A stretch of DNA of 15,432 nucleotides from an uncultured Coriobacteriia bacterium (lineage in GTDB: Bacteria; Actinomycetota; Coriobacteriia; Coriobacteriales; QAMH01): contig CABURF010000007.1 of NCBI GenBank assembly GCA_902493755.1, positions 1-15,432 on the forward strand, written 5' to 3'. The notes under the pieces were generated by a model that was not told where the DNA came from, ran no database searches, and worked only from the letters and a program-made list of their open reading frames with translations. A program made the translations under genes and the position numbers. Shown here in pieces: positions 7,108 through 13,435 of this stretch (position 1 is its first letter; every line of letters starts with the position of its first letter).

Positions 7108-7273
7108 GGCTCCTCTTCTCTCTATCCTGCCTTCGGGAATGATAGAGGACTTATGCGGCAACAGCCATCGTGGCATCCGGGTCCTCGTTCGGCTAGCTCA
7201 TCGTCACACCTCCGCATCCGCGATTCGCAATGGCAGCGTCTTCTCAAAAGGCATGCATCCAATAGCTTTCCAG

Positions 7274-7495
7274 CCACCATGTCACAATACGTGGCGCTTG
7301 CTGAGACTACTGCCAAGCAATGTGTACTCATGGTCGTGTCACCAGCCACCGCACCACATTTCAAGGCAATTACGCCAAGCAATGTGCACTCATGGCCGCA
7401 CCCTCGACCACCACACCACCATACGTGGCGTTTGCGTTGCGTGTCGCCCCGTAATGCGCGTCTGTGGCTGCGTTGCTTACCACCAGACCACAACA
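7274..7495. repeat. Degenerate tandem repeat array, unit about 62 bp
   Basis: GCCAAGCAATGTG-Y-ACTCATGG-Y-CG recurs at 7312-7336 and 7374-7398, exactly 62 bp apart. The following halves also align, with CAGCCACCGCACCACA (from 7343) against CGACCACCACACCACC (from 7405). Weaker outer units share ATACGTGGCG (7287-7296 and 7421-7430) and a final GCCCCGTAATGCGCG (7446-7460). On the minus strand the units are rich in GTGGTGG. The array directly abuts the truncated 5' end of the HxlR remnant. It is not CRISPR: the units are imperfect and there are no spacers of unique sequence between identical repeats. The stretch 7108-7273 before it shows nothing I recognise. Confidence 0.6.
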
Positions 7496-7498
7496 AAT

Positions 7499-7726
7499 GG
7501 AACGCTGCGCTTCAAGGAGCTACAGCGTTCCATCGGCAAGATCTCGCAGAAGGTGCTCACGTCGAACCTGCGTGCTATGGAGGAGGCGGGACTTGTCAAC
7601 CGCAAGGGGTATGCGGAGGTGCCCCCGCGTGTCGAGTATTCCCTCACGCCGTTGGGCCAATCCCTGCAACCCATCCTCGATGCGATGGAGAAATGGGGCA
7701 CGGACTACAAGGCATCACGCAAATAG
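7499..7726 (+). pseudogene. HxlR-family transcriptional regulator, N-terminally truncated
   Basis: The last 75 codons of the frame match the HxlR winged helix: L-R-F-K-E-L-Q-R-S-I, then I-S-Q-K-V-L-T-S-N-L-R with E-E-A-G-L-V-N-R, then the near-invariant V-P-P-R-V-E-Y-S-L-T wing, and L-D-A-M-E-K-W. Full HxlR proteins have about 105-120 residues and begin with a Cys-containing segment and G-K-W-x3-I-L. Those roughly 35 residues are missing, and the repeat array occupies their place. The frame stays open back to 7052 through the repeats, but that translation is His/Cys/Arg-rich and not protein-like, so a fusion product is unlikely. HxlR proteins usually control a neighbouring redox or transport gene; the original partner is not evident. 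It converges on the DUF5692-like pair. Confidence 0.75.
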
Positions 7727-7746
7727 CTGTGCCGTATAGTAGCTGT

Positions 7747-8709
7747 CTAGCGGTTCTCCTCGACGACGCGCTCGTAGGGTTTGGTGCCCTTGTAGATCTC
7801 GTCCTTGAGCGGATTGAGCTTGAGCTTGCGAATGCGATAGAGCTGGTAGACGGCCACGGCGACGTTTGCCGCCAACGCAATGAGGCTCACCACAAAGAAC
7901 GCAGTGGGATTGTGCGTGGTGGGAATGGGCGCCAGCACGTCGGCAAACTGCGGAACCGTCATGACGAACATGATCCACAGCGCAAGCGTCTGGGCCCGAT
8001 GCTGCAACCACGCGCCTCGCTTGATGAAGAAGGTGGGGATGGTGCACGCCAGCAGGAGGGCCAGACCGCAATAGGCCGAGTGGTCCGAGATGCAATTGTA
8101 GGTGTAGGCGAAGTTCCACAAGTCATAGGCGATGATCCAGGGCCAGATCATGTCGGGCCAGATCATGTCCTTGGAGGAGTCCTTCGAGATGAAGATTCCG
8201 AACCAGCCGCAAATCGTGACGATGTTCAAGATGCCCGCAATGCCGTTCATGATGTTCCACGGACCCGATATGGTCCAGAGGTTCTCCACGACACCACCGC
8301 TCCACAGGGCAAAGCCGAACACCTGAAAGTCGCGGATGACGGCTTCGGCGATATTGATGGCGAGGATGAGCGGCGGGAAGCACAGCGCCCATTTCTTTTC
8401 GTAGAGGTAGTGGACCTTGCCGTCCTTACCGTTCCATTTGACAAAGCGCAAGGCGATGAAGCCGAGGCAGCCCGCAAGGGCCGAATAGGTCTTCACCCAG
8501 TTGAACCAGGTGCCGGTGCCATACTCGTTTCCGGGCGCGGCGGTCTCGGGCCAAACGAAGATGGTCAGCGCGATAGGGACGATGGCGAAAAGCGCCAGGC
8601 CGGCCCACAGCTTCACGCGCCCCAACTCGTTGAAAGCCATGAGCGCAAATAGGACGAACAGCCAGATGGCCCAGTAGATGGGATCGGCCGCTTGATACAG
8701 AATCCCCAT
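7747..8709 (-). CDS. Nine-helix membrane protein, DUF5692-like paralogue A
   Basis: The protein has 320 residues and about nine hydrophobic helices, ending in a charged cytoplasmic-type tail (Y-R-I-R-K-L-K-L-N-P-L-K). Polar residues sit within or next to helices: N-E-L-G-R after helix 1, W-F-N-W-V-K-T-Y-S, N-I-A-E-A-V-I-R-D in helix 4, and D-L-W-N-F-A-Y-T-Y-N. All have counterparts at the same place in the gene just upstream. From memory this pattern fits the uncharacterised family DUF5692; I could not check this. Function is unknown, and the conserved intramembrane Glu, Asp, Arg, Asn and Trp suggest an enzyme, cofactor-binding protein or carrier rather than a passive anchor. The start has GGGAAGGG upstream. 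The gene lies 22 nt after its paralogue, so co-transcription and a heteromeric complex are likely. Confidence 0.8.
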   Translation of the reverse strand: MGILYQAADPIYWAIWLFVLFALMAFNELGRVKLWAGLALFAIVPIALTIFVWPETAAPGNEYGTGTWFNWVKTYSALAGCLGFIALRFVKWNGKDGKVHYLYEKKWALCFPPLILAINIAEAVIRDFQVFGFALWSGGVVENLWTISGPWNIMNGIAGILNIVTICGWFGIFISKDSSKDMIWPDMIWPWIIAYDLWNFAYTYNCISDHSAYCGLALLLACTIPTFFIKRGAWLQHRAQTLALWIMFVMTVPQFADVLAPIPTTHNPTAFFVVSLIALAANVAVAVYQLYRIRKLKLNPLKDEIYKGTKPYERVVEENR

Positions 8710-8731
8710 GATGGTTCCCTTCCCTCGATGC

Positions 8732-9679
8732 CTACTTGGAGACTTCGGGCTTGTCGCCCACCTGCTCGTCCACGACGATGGCGGCCTCGGTGCTCACCGG
8801 GTCTCCGTACTCGTCTATCAGCCCTTCCTCTCGGCCAACGAGGTATTCCTCCCGAGCCTTGCGCCGACGGAAGGTGACATCGGCCTTTCCACTGCTCAGC
8901 TGGTAGCAGTACCAGAAGACGAACGGGATGCCGATGATGCCGTTGATCATGCCCCACCAGTACATCACATCGGGGTTGAACCAGGCCGCGCTGTTCATGA
9001 TGGTGGGGAACAGCAACGGGAAGCAGCTGCGCAGCAGCAGGTGTATGCCCAGGGTATAGATTCGGCCGGTGATGTAGAGCTCCGGTTGTCGTTTGATGAT
9101 GGGATAGAGCTCGGCTGCCGCCAGGATGCAGCACGTGCTGGCAAAGAACGCGTGGCCCTCGGCATAGACGAAGCATGCGTTCCACGTGGTGTAGAGGAAG
9201 TTCCACATGGGTACCGTATAGGCGATGATCTCGCCGTAGTGCGCGGTGTCGTACTTCCAGTATTTGTCACCAAAGGGCATCGTGACGCACAGGATGAACC
9301 CGGCCAGGGCGTTCATGTAGTTGCCCATCTCGACATCGCGCAAGGTCGCCTCGGCGATGTTGCAGAACACGATGCCGTAGAGCACCCAGCGCACCCAGCG
9401 CTGGCGCATGAGACGCCAAAACGGGGTGTCTTTTTGCTGCACGGCGGCGATACGCCCGATTCCAGCGTAGATGAGTGGCAGTATGACCGACAGGTTCTTG
9501 GCCCAGCGGAACCAGTCATCGGCCGGTATGTTCATAATCCAGAACGGGATGGTGGCAAGCGAAACCACCCAAAACCACATGGAGGTGCGATAGTGGCGAC
9601 GCATGAACTCCGTGAACAACATCAGGAGTATGGTGTATATCACCATCGAAATTGGAGTGACCCAAACAGGAACCGTCAT
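8732..9679 (-). CDS. Nine-helix membrane protein, DUF5692-like paralogue B
   Basis: The protein has 315 residues from the ATG at 9679, which has GAGGAGG (complement of 9686-9692) 6 nt upstream. A longer frame from 9742 has no such site and a non-hydrophobic start, so I reject it. It aligns with the downstream protein along its length: T-E-F-M-R against N-E-L-G-R, W-F-R-W-A-K-N-L-S against W-F-N-W-V-K-T-Y-S, C-N-I-A-E-A-T-L-R-D against I-N-I-A-E-A-V-I-R-D, and P-M-W-N-F-L-Y-T against Y-D-L-W-N-F-A-Y-T. Identity outside these motifs is low, so the duplication is old. The C-terminal tail is acidic (about 40 residues rich in E and D), unlike the basic tail of paralogue A. It is first in the operon and divergent from a TetR gene. 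Function is unknown. Confidence 0.8.
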   Translation of the reverse strand: MTVPVWVTPISMVIYTILLMLFTEFMRRHYRTSMWFWVVSLATIPFWIMNIPADDWFRWAKNLSVILPLIYAGIGRIAAVQQKDTPFWRLMRQRWVRWVLYGIVFCNIAEATLRDVEMGNYMNALAGFILCVTMPFGDKYWKYDTAHYGEIIAYTVPMWNFLYTTWNACFVYAEGHAFFASTCCILAAAELYPIIKRQPELYITGRIYTLGIHLLLRSCFPLLFPTIMNSAAWFNPDVMYWWGMINGIIGIPFVFWYCYQLSSGKADVTFRRRKAREEYLVGREEGLIDEYGDPVSTEAAIVVDEQVGDKPEVSK

Positions 9680-9748
9680 GGCGCGCCTCCTCACCTCGGT
9701 GTTTTCCCAGCTAAATGCGGGAAACCAGCCGCAGTGTATCATCTCGGA

Positions 9749-9786
9749 GTATAATAAGATTTAACATATTGGCCTAATATGTTAAA
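9749..9786. promoter_or_regulatory. Palindromic operator and overlapping divergent promoters between TetR gene and membrane-protein pair
   Basis: TTTAACATATT (9760-9770) and AATATGTTAAA (9776-9786) are perfect 11-bp inverted arms around GGCCT, a 27-bp site of the size and symmetry bound by TetR-family dimers. Adjacent to it, 9749-9755 reads as a -10 box on both strands: TATAAT (9750-9755) on plus and TATACT (9754-9749) on minus. Neither has a good -35. A dimer on the palindrome would cover the start region of the plus transcript and the -35 region of the minus transcript, so the adjacent TetR protein probably represses both itself and the membrane-protein operon. The palindrome is seen directly; the binder and promoter assignment are inferred. 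Confidence 0.7.
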
Positions 9787-9824
9787 GACATAACGAAATC
9801 TGCCAACCTGGGCCAGGTGAGAAC

Positions 9825-10487
9825 ATGACGACAATCCTCGAATATGGGGAGCGCTCGCCGCGCGAAGCTGCCTCGCATGTTCGTCCTCATAGACAGAACC
9901 TGAATGAGACGCGCCGGCTCACGGGAACGCGCGGCAACATCACCACGGCCGCCCGTAAGCTCTTCGAGCGTGACGGAGTACGAGCTACCACGGTCAGGGC
10001 CATCGCGCGGGAGGCCAACGCGACTCGCGAACTCGTCTACTATCATTTTGGAAACAAGAACGGCATCATCGAGGCGGTCATCGACGATTATGTCGAGGAT
10101 CTGGTGGAAAGCGTCATCGCATGGAACGAAGAGCGCGTTTTCGGGGACACCCGGGGCTCGCTCAGGGAGTGCGTGCGCATCTTCCGCTATGCGCTCTACG
10201 ATGCCGAAGGCACCCCACGTCCGATGATCCGCGTACTCGAGGAACTCGGTGTGCGCGACGCGTTTGACGTGAGAGCGACCCGGGAAACGGCTGAACTTCT
10301 CTACGATCACATCGCCACCGAATACGCCGCATACCATCAGATAGAGATCGAGCTCGTCTACGAGATGTTCTGCGTCGCAATCTTTGGCCTGGTGGGACTC
10401 GTGAAGGTCAAGCCCGACATCAGCGACGATGATCTGATGAAGGTCGTCGAGCAGACCCTACGCCTCGACATGATTCCCCTCTCGTGA
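9825..10487 (+). CDS. TetR/AcrR-family transcriptional regulator
   Basis: The protein has 220 residues. Residues about 34-82 form the TetR DNA-binding domain: I-T-T-A-A-R-K-L-F-E-R-D-G-V-R-A-T-T-V then I-A-R-E-A-N-A-T-R-E-L-V-Y-Y-H-F-G-N-K, the canonical recognition helix and Y-Y-H-F. The C-terminal 135 residues are a helical ligand-binding and dimerisation domain without an obvious ligand signature. The first 33 residues are an extra basic N-terminal arm; the ATG at 9825 has AGGTGA 5 nt upstream, whereas a later ATG at 9904 would trim the arm. It is divergent from the DUF5692-like pair across a perfect palindrome, so it is most likely their ligand-responsive repressor. Identifying its ligand would give the best clue to the function of the pair. 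Confidence 0.9.
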   Translation: MTTILEYGERSPREAASHVRPHRQNLNETRRLTGTRGNITTAARKLFERDGVRATTVRAIAREANATRELVYYHFGNKNGIIEAVIDDYVEDLVESVIAWNEERVFGDTRGSLRECVRIFRYALYDAEGTPRPMIRVLEELGVRDAFDVRATRETAELLYDHIATEYAAYHQIEIELVYEMFCVAIFGLVGLVKVKPDISDDDLMKVVEQTLRLDMIPLS

Positions 10488-10493
10488 GGGGAA
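10474..10493. terminator. Hairpin between convergent genes, possible terminator
   Basis: TTCCCCTC, loop TCGT, GAGGGGAA form an 8-bp perfect stem that includes the TetR stop codon and sits in the 14-nt gap before the end of the convergent nucleotidyltransferase gene. No T-tract follows on either strand, so termination here would need help or be Rho-dependent. The location favours a shared stop for both genes. Confidence 0.4.
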
Positions 10494-10501
10494 GAGAGTC
10501 G

Positions 10502-11161
10502 CTATAAGCTTACGATGGAGCTCGACCAGGCGAGAAGCGCATGGGCAAGTTCCTCGGTCTCGAAGGCATCGGGGTCGTCGTAGGCATCAAGGAACACCGC
10601 CTCTTGCTCCGTCGCGAGTTCTCTCATGGCAGCGCGGCTCGGCGGATACTCGCCGGTCTTGGCATAGTGCAATGCGCGCATGACGAAGAAGGCCGACTTC
10701 ACGCAGGCAGCGACGATGGCGTCGAGCGAGCCTTCGGCGAAGACGAGCTCGTGGCTCATCGCGTGGTAGATTTCCGAAGCTCCCACCTTGGCAGATAGTA
10801 TCGCATCATCGATGGTGAAGTCCGTATCCATGAAGTCGAAGGAGCCGAACACGATGCGCGTGTCTTGGACCAAGTTGAACACGTCGTGGCGCGGCCATGC
10901 CGCGAGCAGATCCGGCGAGCCTGTGAACCCACAGGCAAGATCGCCATGGGGCATGATAGCCAGCAAGTCGCGATAGGTCGCGAGGTCATCGTCATCCAAT
11001 CCCTCCACGACCAGTACGACATCAATGTCGCTGTCGGGCCGGGCCTCCCCTCGGGCACGGCTGCCCTGGACACCGACGAGCTTCAGGCGGGGGCCAAAAA
11101 CGTCGAGCGCCTTGCCGACGAGAGCATCGGTCCAGCTTTCGATATCGATTTCCTCGTTCAT
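10502..11161 (-). CDS. Nucleotidyltransferase of the DNA polymerase beta superfamily (MNT/KNT-like)
   Basis: The protein has 219 residues from the ATG at 11161, with AAGGGA about 5 nt upstream. The frame is open for 55 more codons upstream, but that part is Arg/Pro/Ser-rich and overlaps the divergent gene, so I exclude it. Residues 30-47 carry the NTase signature G-V-Q-G-S-R-A-R-G followed by P-D-S-D-I-D, with metal-binding D45 and D47; D93 is a candidate third carboxylate. The C-terminal half (about 130-219) is helical, including V-K-S-A-F-F-V-M-R-A-L-H-Y-A-K-T-G-E-Y-P-P-S-R, a four-helix substrate-binding domain like those in kanamycin nucleotidyltransferase and MNT-HEPN proteins. It could adenylylate an antibiotic, a protein or a tRNA. 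No separate HEPN toxin gene is adjacent. It converges on the TetR gene. Confidence 0.75.
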   Translation of the reverse strand: MNEEIDIESWTDALVGKALDVFGPRLKLVGVQGSRARGEARPDSDIDVVLVVEGLDDDDLATYRDLLAIMPHGDLACGFTGSPDLLAAWPRHDVFNLVQDTRIVFGSFDFMDTDFTIDDAILSAKVGASEIYHAMSHELVFAEGSLDAIVAACVKSAFFVMRALHYAKTGEYPPSRAAMRELATEQEAVFLDAYDDPDAFETEELAHALLAWSSSIVSL

Positions 11162-11199
11162 AGGAATCCCTTTCACCATGCTACGAAACAAGGAGGGAC

Positions 11200-11229
11200 A
11201 TGATAGCCGAGGGCGTATACTATTCGCAA
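11200..11229 (-). promoter_or_regulatory. Putative sigma-70 type promoter of the nucleotidyltransferase gene
   Basis: On the minus strand, TTGCGA (11229-11224) and TATCAT (11205-11200) are separated by 18 nt and lie about 40 nt before the ATG at 11161. On the plus strand the same interval holds TATACT (11216-11221) before the PPOX gene, with no matching -35. The two genes are divergent with 95 nt between starts. Confidence 0.35.
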
Positions 11230-11256
11230 CGGAAGCTTGCGAGAAAGGAAGCCACC

Positions 11257-11667
11257 ATGGCAGCCATGACCCAAAACGTGAGGGAACTATTCGAAACCGC
11301 CGAGAACATGGTCCTGTGCACGGCATCTGCCGACGGGACGCCCAACGGAGCCGCCATCGGCATGAAGACCGTCATCGACGAGGAGACGGTCTACATCTCC
11401 GACCAGTTCTTCAAGAAGACGCTAGCCAACCTGAAGGAGAACCAGAAGGTCGCCGTCGCGTTCTGGACCGGCCATGATGCGTTCCAAATCCACGGCACGG
11501 CGCGCTACGTCAACGAGGGCGACGAGTTCGCCGTCCAAAAGGAGATGGTGGACGCCAAGTTCGCTTCCATGGGGCTTCCCATCAAGGCGAAGGGTGGCTG
11601 CTTCATCCACGTGGACGCGGTATACCAGATGGCCGCGGGCCCCACGGCCGGCGAGCAGTTGGCGTAA
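11257..11667 (+). CDS. Pyridoxamine 5'-phosphate oxidase-fold (PPOX) flavin-binding protein
   Basis: The protein has 136 residues, the size of a single split-barrel FMN-binding domain. It opens M-A-A-M-T-Q-N-V-R-E-L-F-E then M-V-L-C-T-A-S-A-D-G-T-P-N-G-A-A-I-G, the standard first hairpin, followed by V-Y-I-S-D-Q-F-F-K-K-T-L-A-N-L-K-E-N-Q-K-V-A-V-A-F (F-K-K-T near the flavin phosphate site). The end, C-F-I-H-V-D-A-V-Y-Q-M, is the last strand. Such proteins bind FMN or F420 and reduce small substrates or act as flavin stores; the substrate is unknown. The start at 11257 has AAAGGA 7 nt upstream and fits family length. An in-frame ATG at 11200 has a better AGGAGG, but only 3 nt away, and would add 19 atypical residues. 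Confidence 0.85.
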   Translation: MAAMTQNVRELFETAENMVLCTASADGTPNGAAIGMKTVIDEETVYISDQFFKKTLANLKENQKVAVAFWTGHDAFQIHGTARYVNEGDEFAVQKEMVDAKFASMGLPIKAKGGCFIHVDAVYQMAAGPTAGEQLA

Positions 11668-11705
11668 GAAATCCAATAGCAGGATCATAGGGAGGGAGAG
11701 CGCGG

Positions 11706-12683
11706 ATGCAGGATGGAGGTACGACGACAGAGGTCGCCTTTTGCGCGACATCCACTTGCTCATTTTCCTGCTGCAAAGAGCTGGGAAAGCGGAGTTCCTC
11801 ATTACCTCAGCGAATCATATATGCGCTTTTCCCTCTTAGCCAGCTTCTGACTATCGTGACAATTTCATACTGGGCCGCGGGTTCATCTTGCCCGGCATGG
11901 ATACCCATGTTGATCATCGTCCTTGCACTCGCGTGCATTCCTGTCGACGTGCTCTTGTTCCGCAATTTAAAAAGAGTCCAAGACAAGGCACGCTCAGAGT
12001 TGCGCATGAAGACACTTGCCGACCAATTGGAAGCACAGAGACAGTACAACTTGAAGATGCAACAGGATATGGAGCGCATCGAGACGATACATCGTACGGC
12101 TAATCATGAGTTTCAGAAGGCATCAAAGCTGCTGGAGGAGAAAGGGGGACCGCGTGGTGATGCTCTTTTCACGGACATGCGAACGGCCTTGGATAACGTC
12201 ACCTTGCGTTTTTGCGAGCACCCGGCCATAGATGTGCTTGCAGCGGTAAAGCATGATGAATGCACGGCAGCAGGTATAGATGCATCGTTCGCGATCAGCG
12301 TTCCTTGCAGCGTTCCCCTCATCTCGGACGTAGAGCTGTGCGCCGTGTTCGCCAATCTCTTGGACAACGCCTTGGAGGCCGCAAAACGATCGACAGAAAA
12401 CGAATGCTCCAAGCCATTTGTAGAGATGACATCGGAAATGCGTGGCAACATGCTCGTGGTAAGCACACGCAATAGCATGCCCTCCAACACGCCATGCATC
12501 TCGAGCGAAGGCGCTTATATGCAAAGTCCGAGAAAGCGGCCAGCCTTCAGGGGCATCGAAGACCATGGTTGGGGACTGTCCATAGTTGAGGGAATTGCCT
12601 CACGTCACAGTGGCACACTCGTAACGAGCATAGAGAAGGACGTCTTCTCTGCGGCAGCCATGTTCGTATGCGAAGATGGCTGA
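11706..12683 (+). CDS. GHKL (AgrC-like) sensor histidine kinase with shortened sensor region
   Basis: The protein has 325 residues. Only two membrane helices remain (about 37-58 and 64-86) where AgrC-type kinases have five to seven. A coiled coil follows (about 88-130), then the His-box with H134 in A-N-H-E-F-Q, reduced from the usual R-H-D-x-R-N-H. The GHKL ATPase is intact: N-box F-A-N-L-L-D-N-A-L-E-A (N217, N221, E224) and G-box D-H-G-W-G-L-S-I-V (286-294). Residues 1-33 are Ser/Cys-rich and unlike a sensor domain, so the 5' end looks like the product of a deletion or a frame change. GGGAGGG 9 nt upstream supports the ATG at 11706, and an in-frame TAG lies just before. It is followed closely by a response-regulator gene, its likely partner. 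Confidence 0.8.
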   Translation: MQDGGTTTEVAFCATSTCSFSCCKELGKRSSSLPQRIIYALFPLSQLLTIVTISYWAAGSSCPAWIPMLIIVLALACIPVDVLLFRNLKRVQDKARSELRMKTLADQLEAQRQYNLKMQQDMERIETIHRTANHEFQKASKLLEEKGGPRGDALFTDMRTALDNVTLRFCEHPAIDVLAAVKHDECTAAGIDASFAISVPCSVPLISDVELCAVFANLLDNALEAAKRSTENECSKPFVEMTSEMRGNMLVVSTRNSMPSNTPCISSEGAYMQSPRKRPAFRGIEDHGWGLSIVEGIASRHSGTLVTSIEKDVFSAAAMFVCEDG

Positions 12684-12706
12684 GAAAACACACGGAAGGC
12701 CTGCTA

Positions 12707-13435
12707 TTGAAATACAACGCTATCATCTTAGAAGACAATCAGGAATCAATCAGGGCGCTTCTCGGCTTAATCGAAGCGAGCCCCTTTGTCGACCAGCTCG
12801 CAACACAATGCACGAGCACGGCAGATGAGCTTGCCGGAGTCATAGAGAGCGAAGGTGCGCCAGACGTCCTCTTTGCTGATATAAAGCTCGACAACAGCAG
12901 TATGAACGGTATCGACGCGGTTCGCTCCCTACTCAACTCAAACGACATTACGGAAGTAATCTATGTAACGGGATACATGGAGTATTGCGAGTCCGTCTAT
13001 GAAACGCGGCATACCTATTTCCTCGTCAAGCCCGTGAGTCAAGACGCATTTGATAGGGCGCTAGGCAAAGCAATCGAGAACTTGCGCACACAGCAAGACA
13101 AAGTGCTGCCTGTCACGTACAAGGGACAGACCACATACCTTCGAACCAACGAAATCGAATACGTCGAGAGCAACTTGCGCAAGGTGCATATCCACGCCAC
13201 GCATGGCTCTTATGAGATGTACGCAACTGTCTCCGACCTGATTAACAGACTGCCTGCCTCCTTCGAGCGCTGCCACAAGAGCTTTCTGGTAAATATGGAT
13301 GCCGTGACAACGCTAAGGGAAAAGGAACTTGTCATGCGCTCTGGCAAAACGGTGCCGCTCGGCCAGCACTACAACGCGACGGTGCGCAAGGAGCTGACAG
13401 CGTATCTTGGCAGACTGGACGGGAACCTGCTGTGA
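12707..13435 (+). CDS. LytTR-family response regulator (AgrA/LytR type)
   Basis: The protein has 242 residues from a TTG at 12707, which has GGAAGG 7 nt upstream; an ATG at 12668 would add 13 residues, overlap the kinase gene and lacks a ribosome site. Receiver, residues 1-120: acidic pocket E9-D10, phospho-acceptor D58 in L-F-A-D-I-K, switch residue T88 in Y-V-T-G-Y, and K108 in L-V-K-P-V. LytTR DNA-binding domain, about 133-236: I-E-Y-V-E-S, H-x-T-H-G-S-Y-E-M-Y, then F-E-R-C-H-K-S-F-L-V-N with the family's C-H-x-S-F/Y-x-V-N core. Both domains look complete. LytTR regulators usually bind paired 9-bp imperfect repeats. Its stop overlaps the start of the next gene by 4 nt, so translation is coupled. 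Confidence 0.9.
   Translation: MKYNAIILEDNQESIRALLGLIEASPFVDQLATQCTSTADELAGVIESEGAPDVLFADIKLDNSSMNGIDAVRSLLNSNDITEVIYVTGYMEYCESVYETRHTYFLVKPVSQDAFDRALGKAIENLRTQQDKVLPVTYKGQTTYLRTNEIEYVESNLRKVHIHATHGSYEMYATVSDLINRLPASFERCHKSFLVNMDAVTTLREKELVMRSGKTVPLGQHYNATVRKELTAYLGRLDGNLL

Noticed and set aside
7274..7495. Possible CRISPR array
   Set aside because: The repeats are imperfect and contiguous, with no unique spacers and no cas genes in the window.
7052..7498. In-frame N-terminal extension of the HxlR remnant
   Set aside because: The frame is open by chance through repeats; the translation is not protein-like and overlaps the start of the small minus-strand gene.
7153..8652. A 499-codon plus-strand open frame
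   Set aside because: It lies antisense to membrane protein A for most of its length, begins in the repeat array, and its translation is His/Gly/Asp/Arg-rich with no fold signature. Long antisense frames are common in GC-rich genes.
8708..9754. A 348-codon plus-strand open frame
   Set aside because: It is the antisense shadow of membrane protein B, whose minus-strand frame has clear helices, paralogy and a ribosome site.
11162..11326. 55-codon upstream extension of the nucleotidyltransferase
   Set aside because: It is Arg/Ser/Pro-rich, overlaps the 5' end of the divergent PPOX gene, and the internal ATG at 11161 has a ribosome site.
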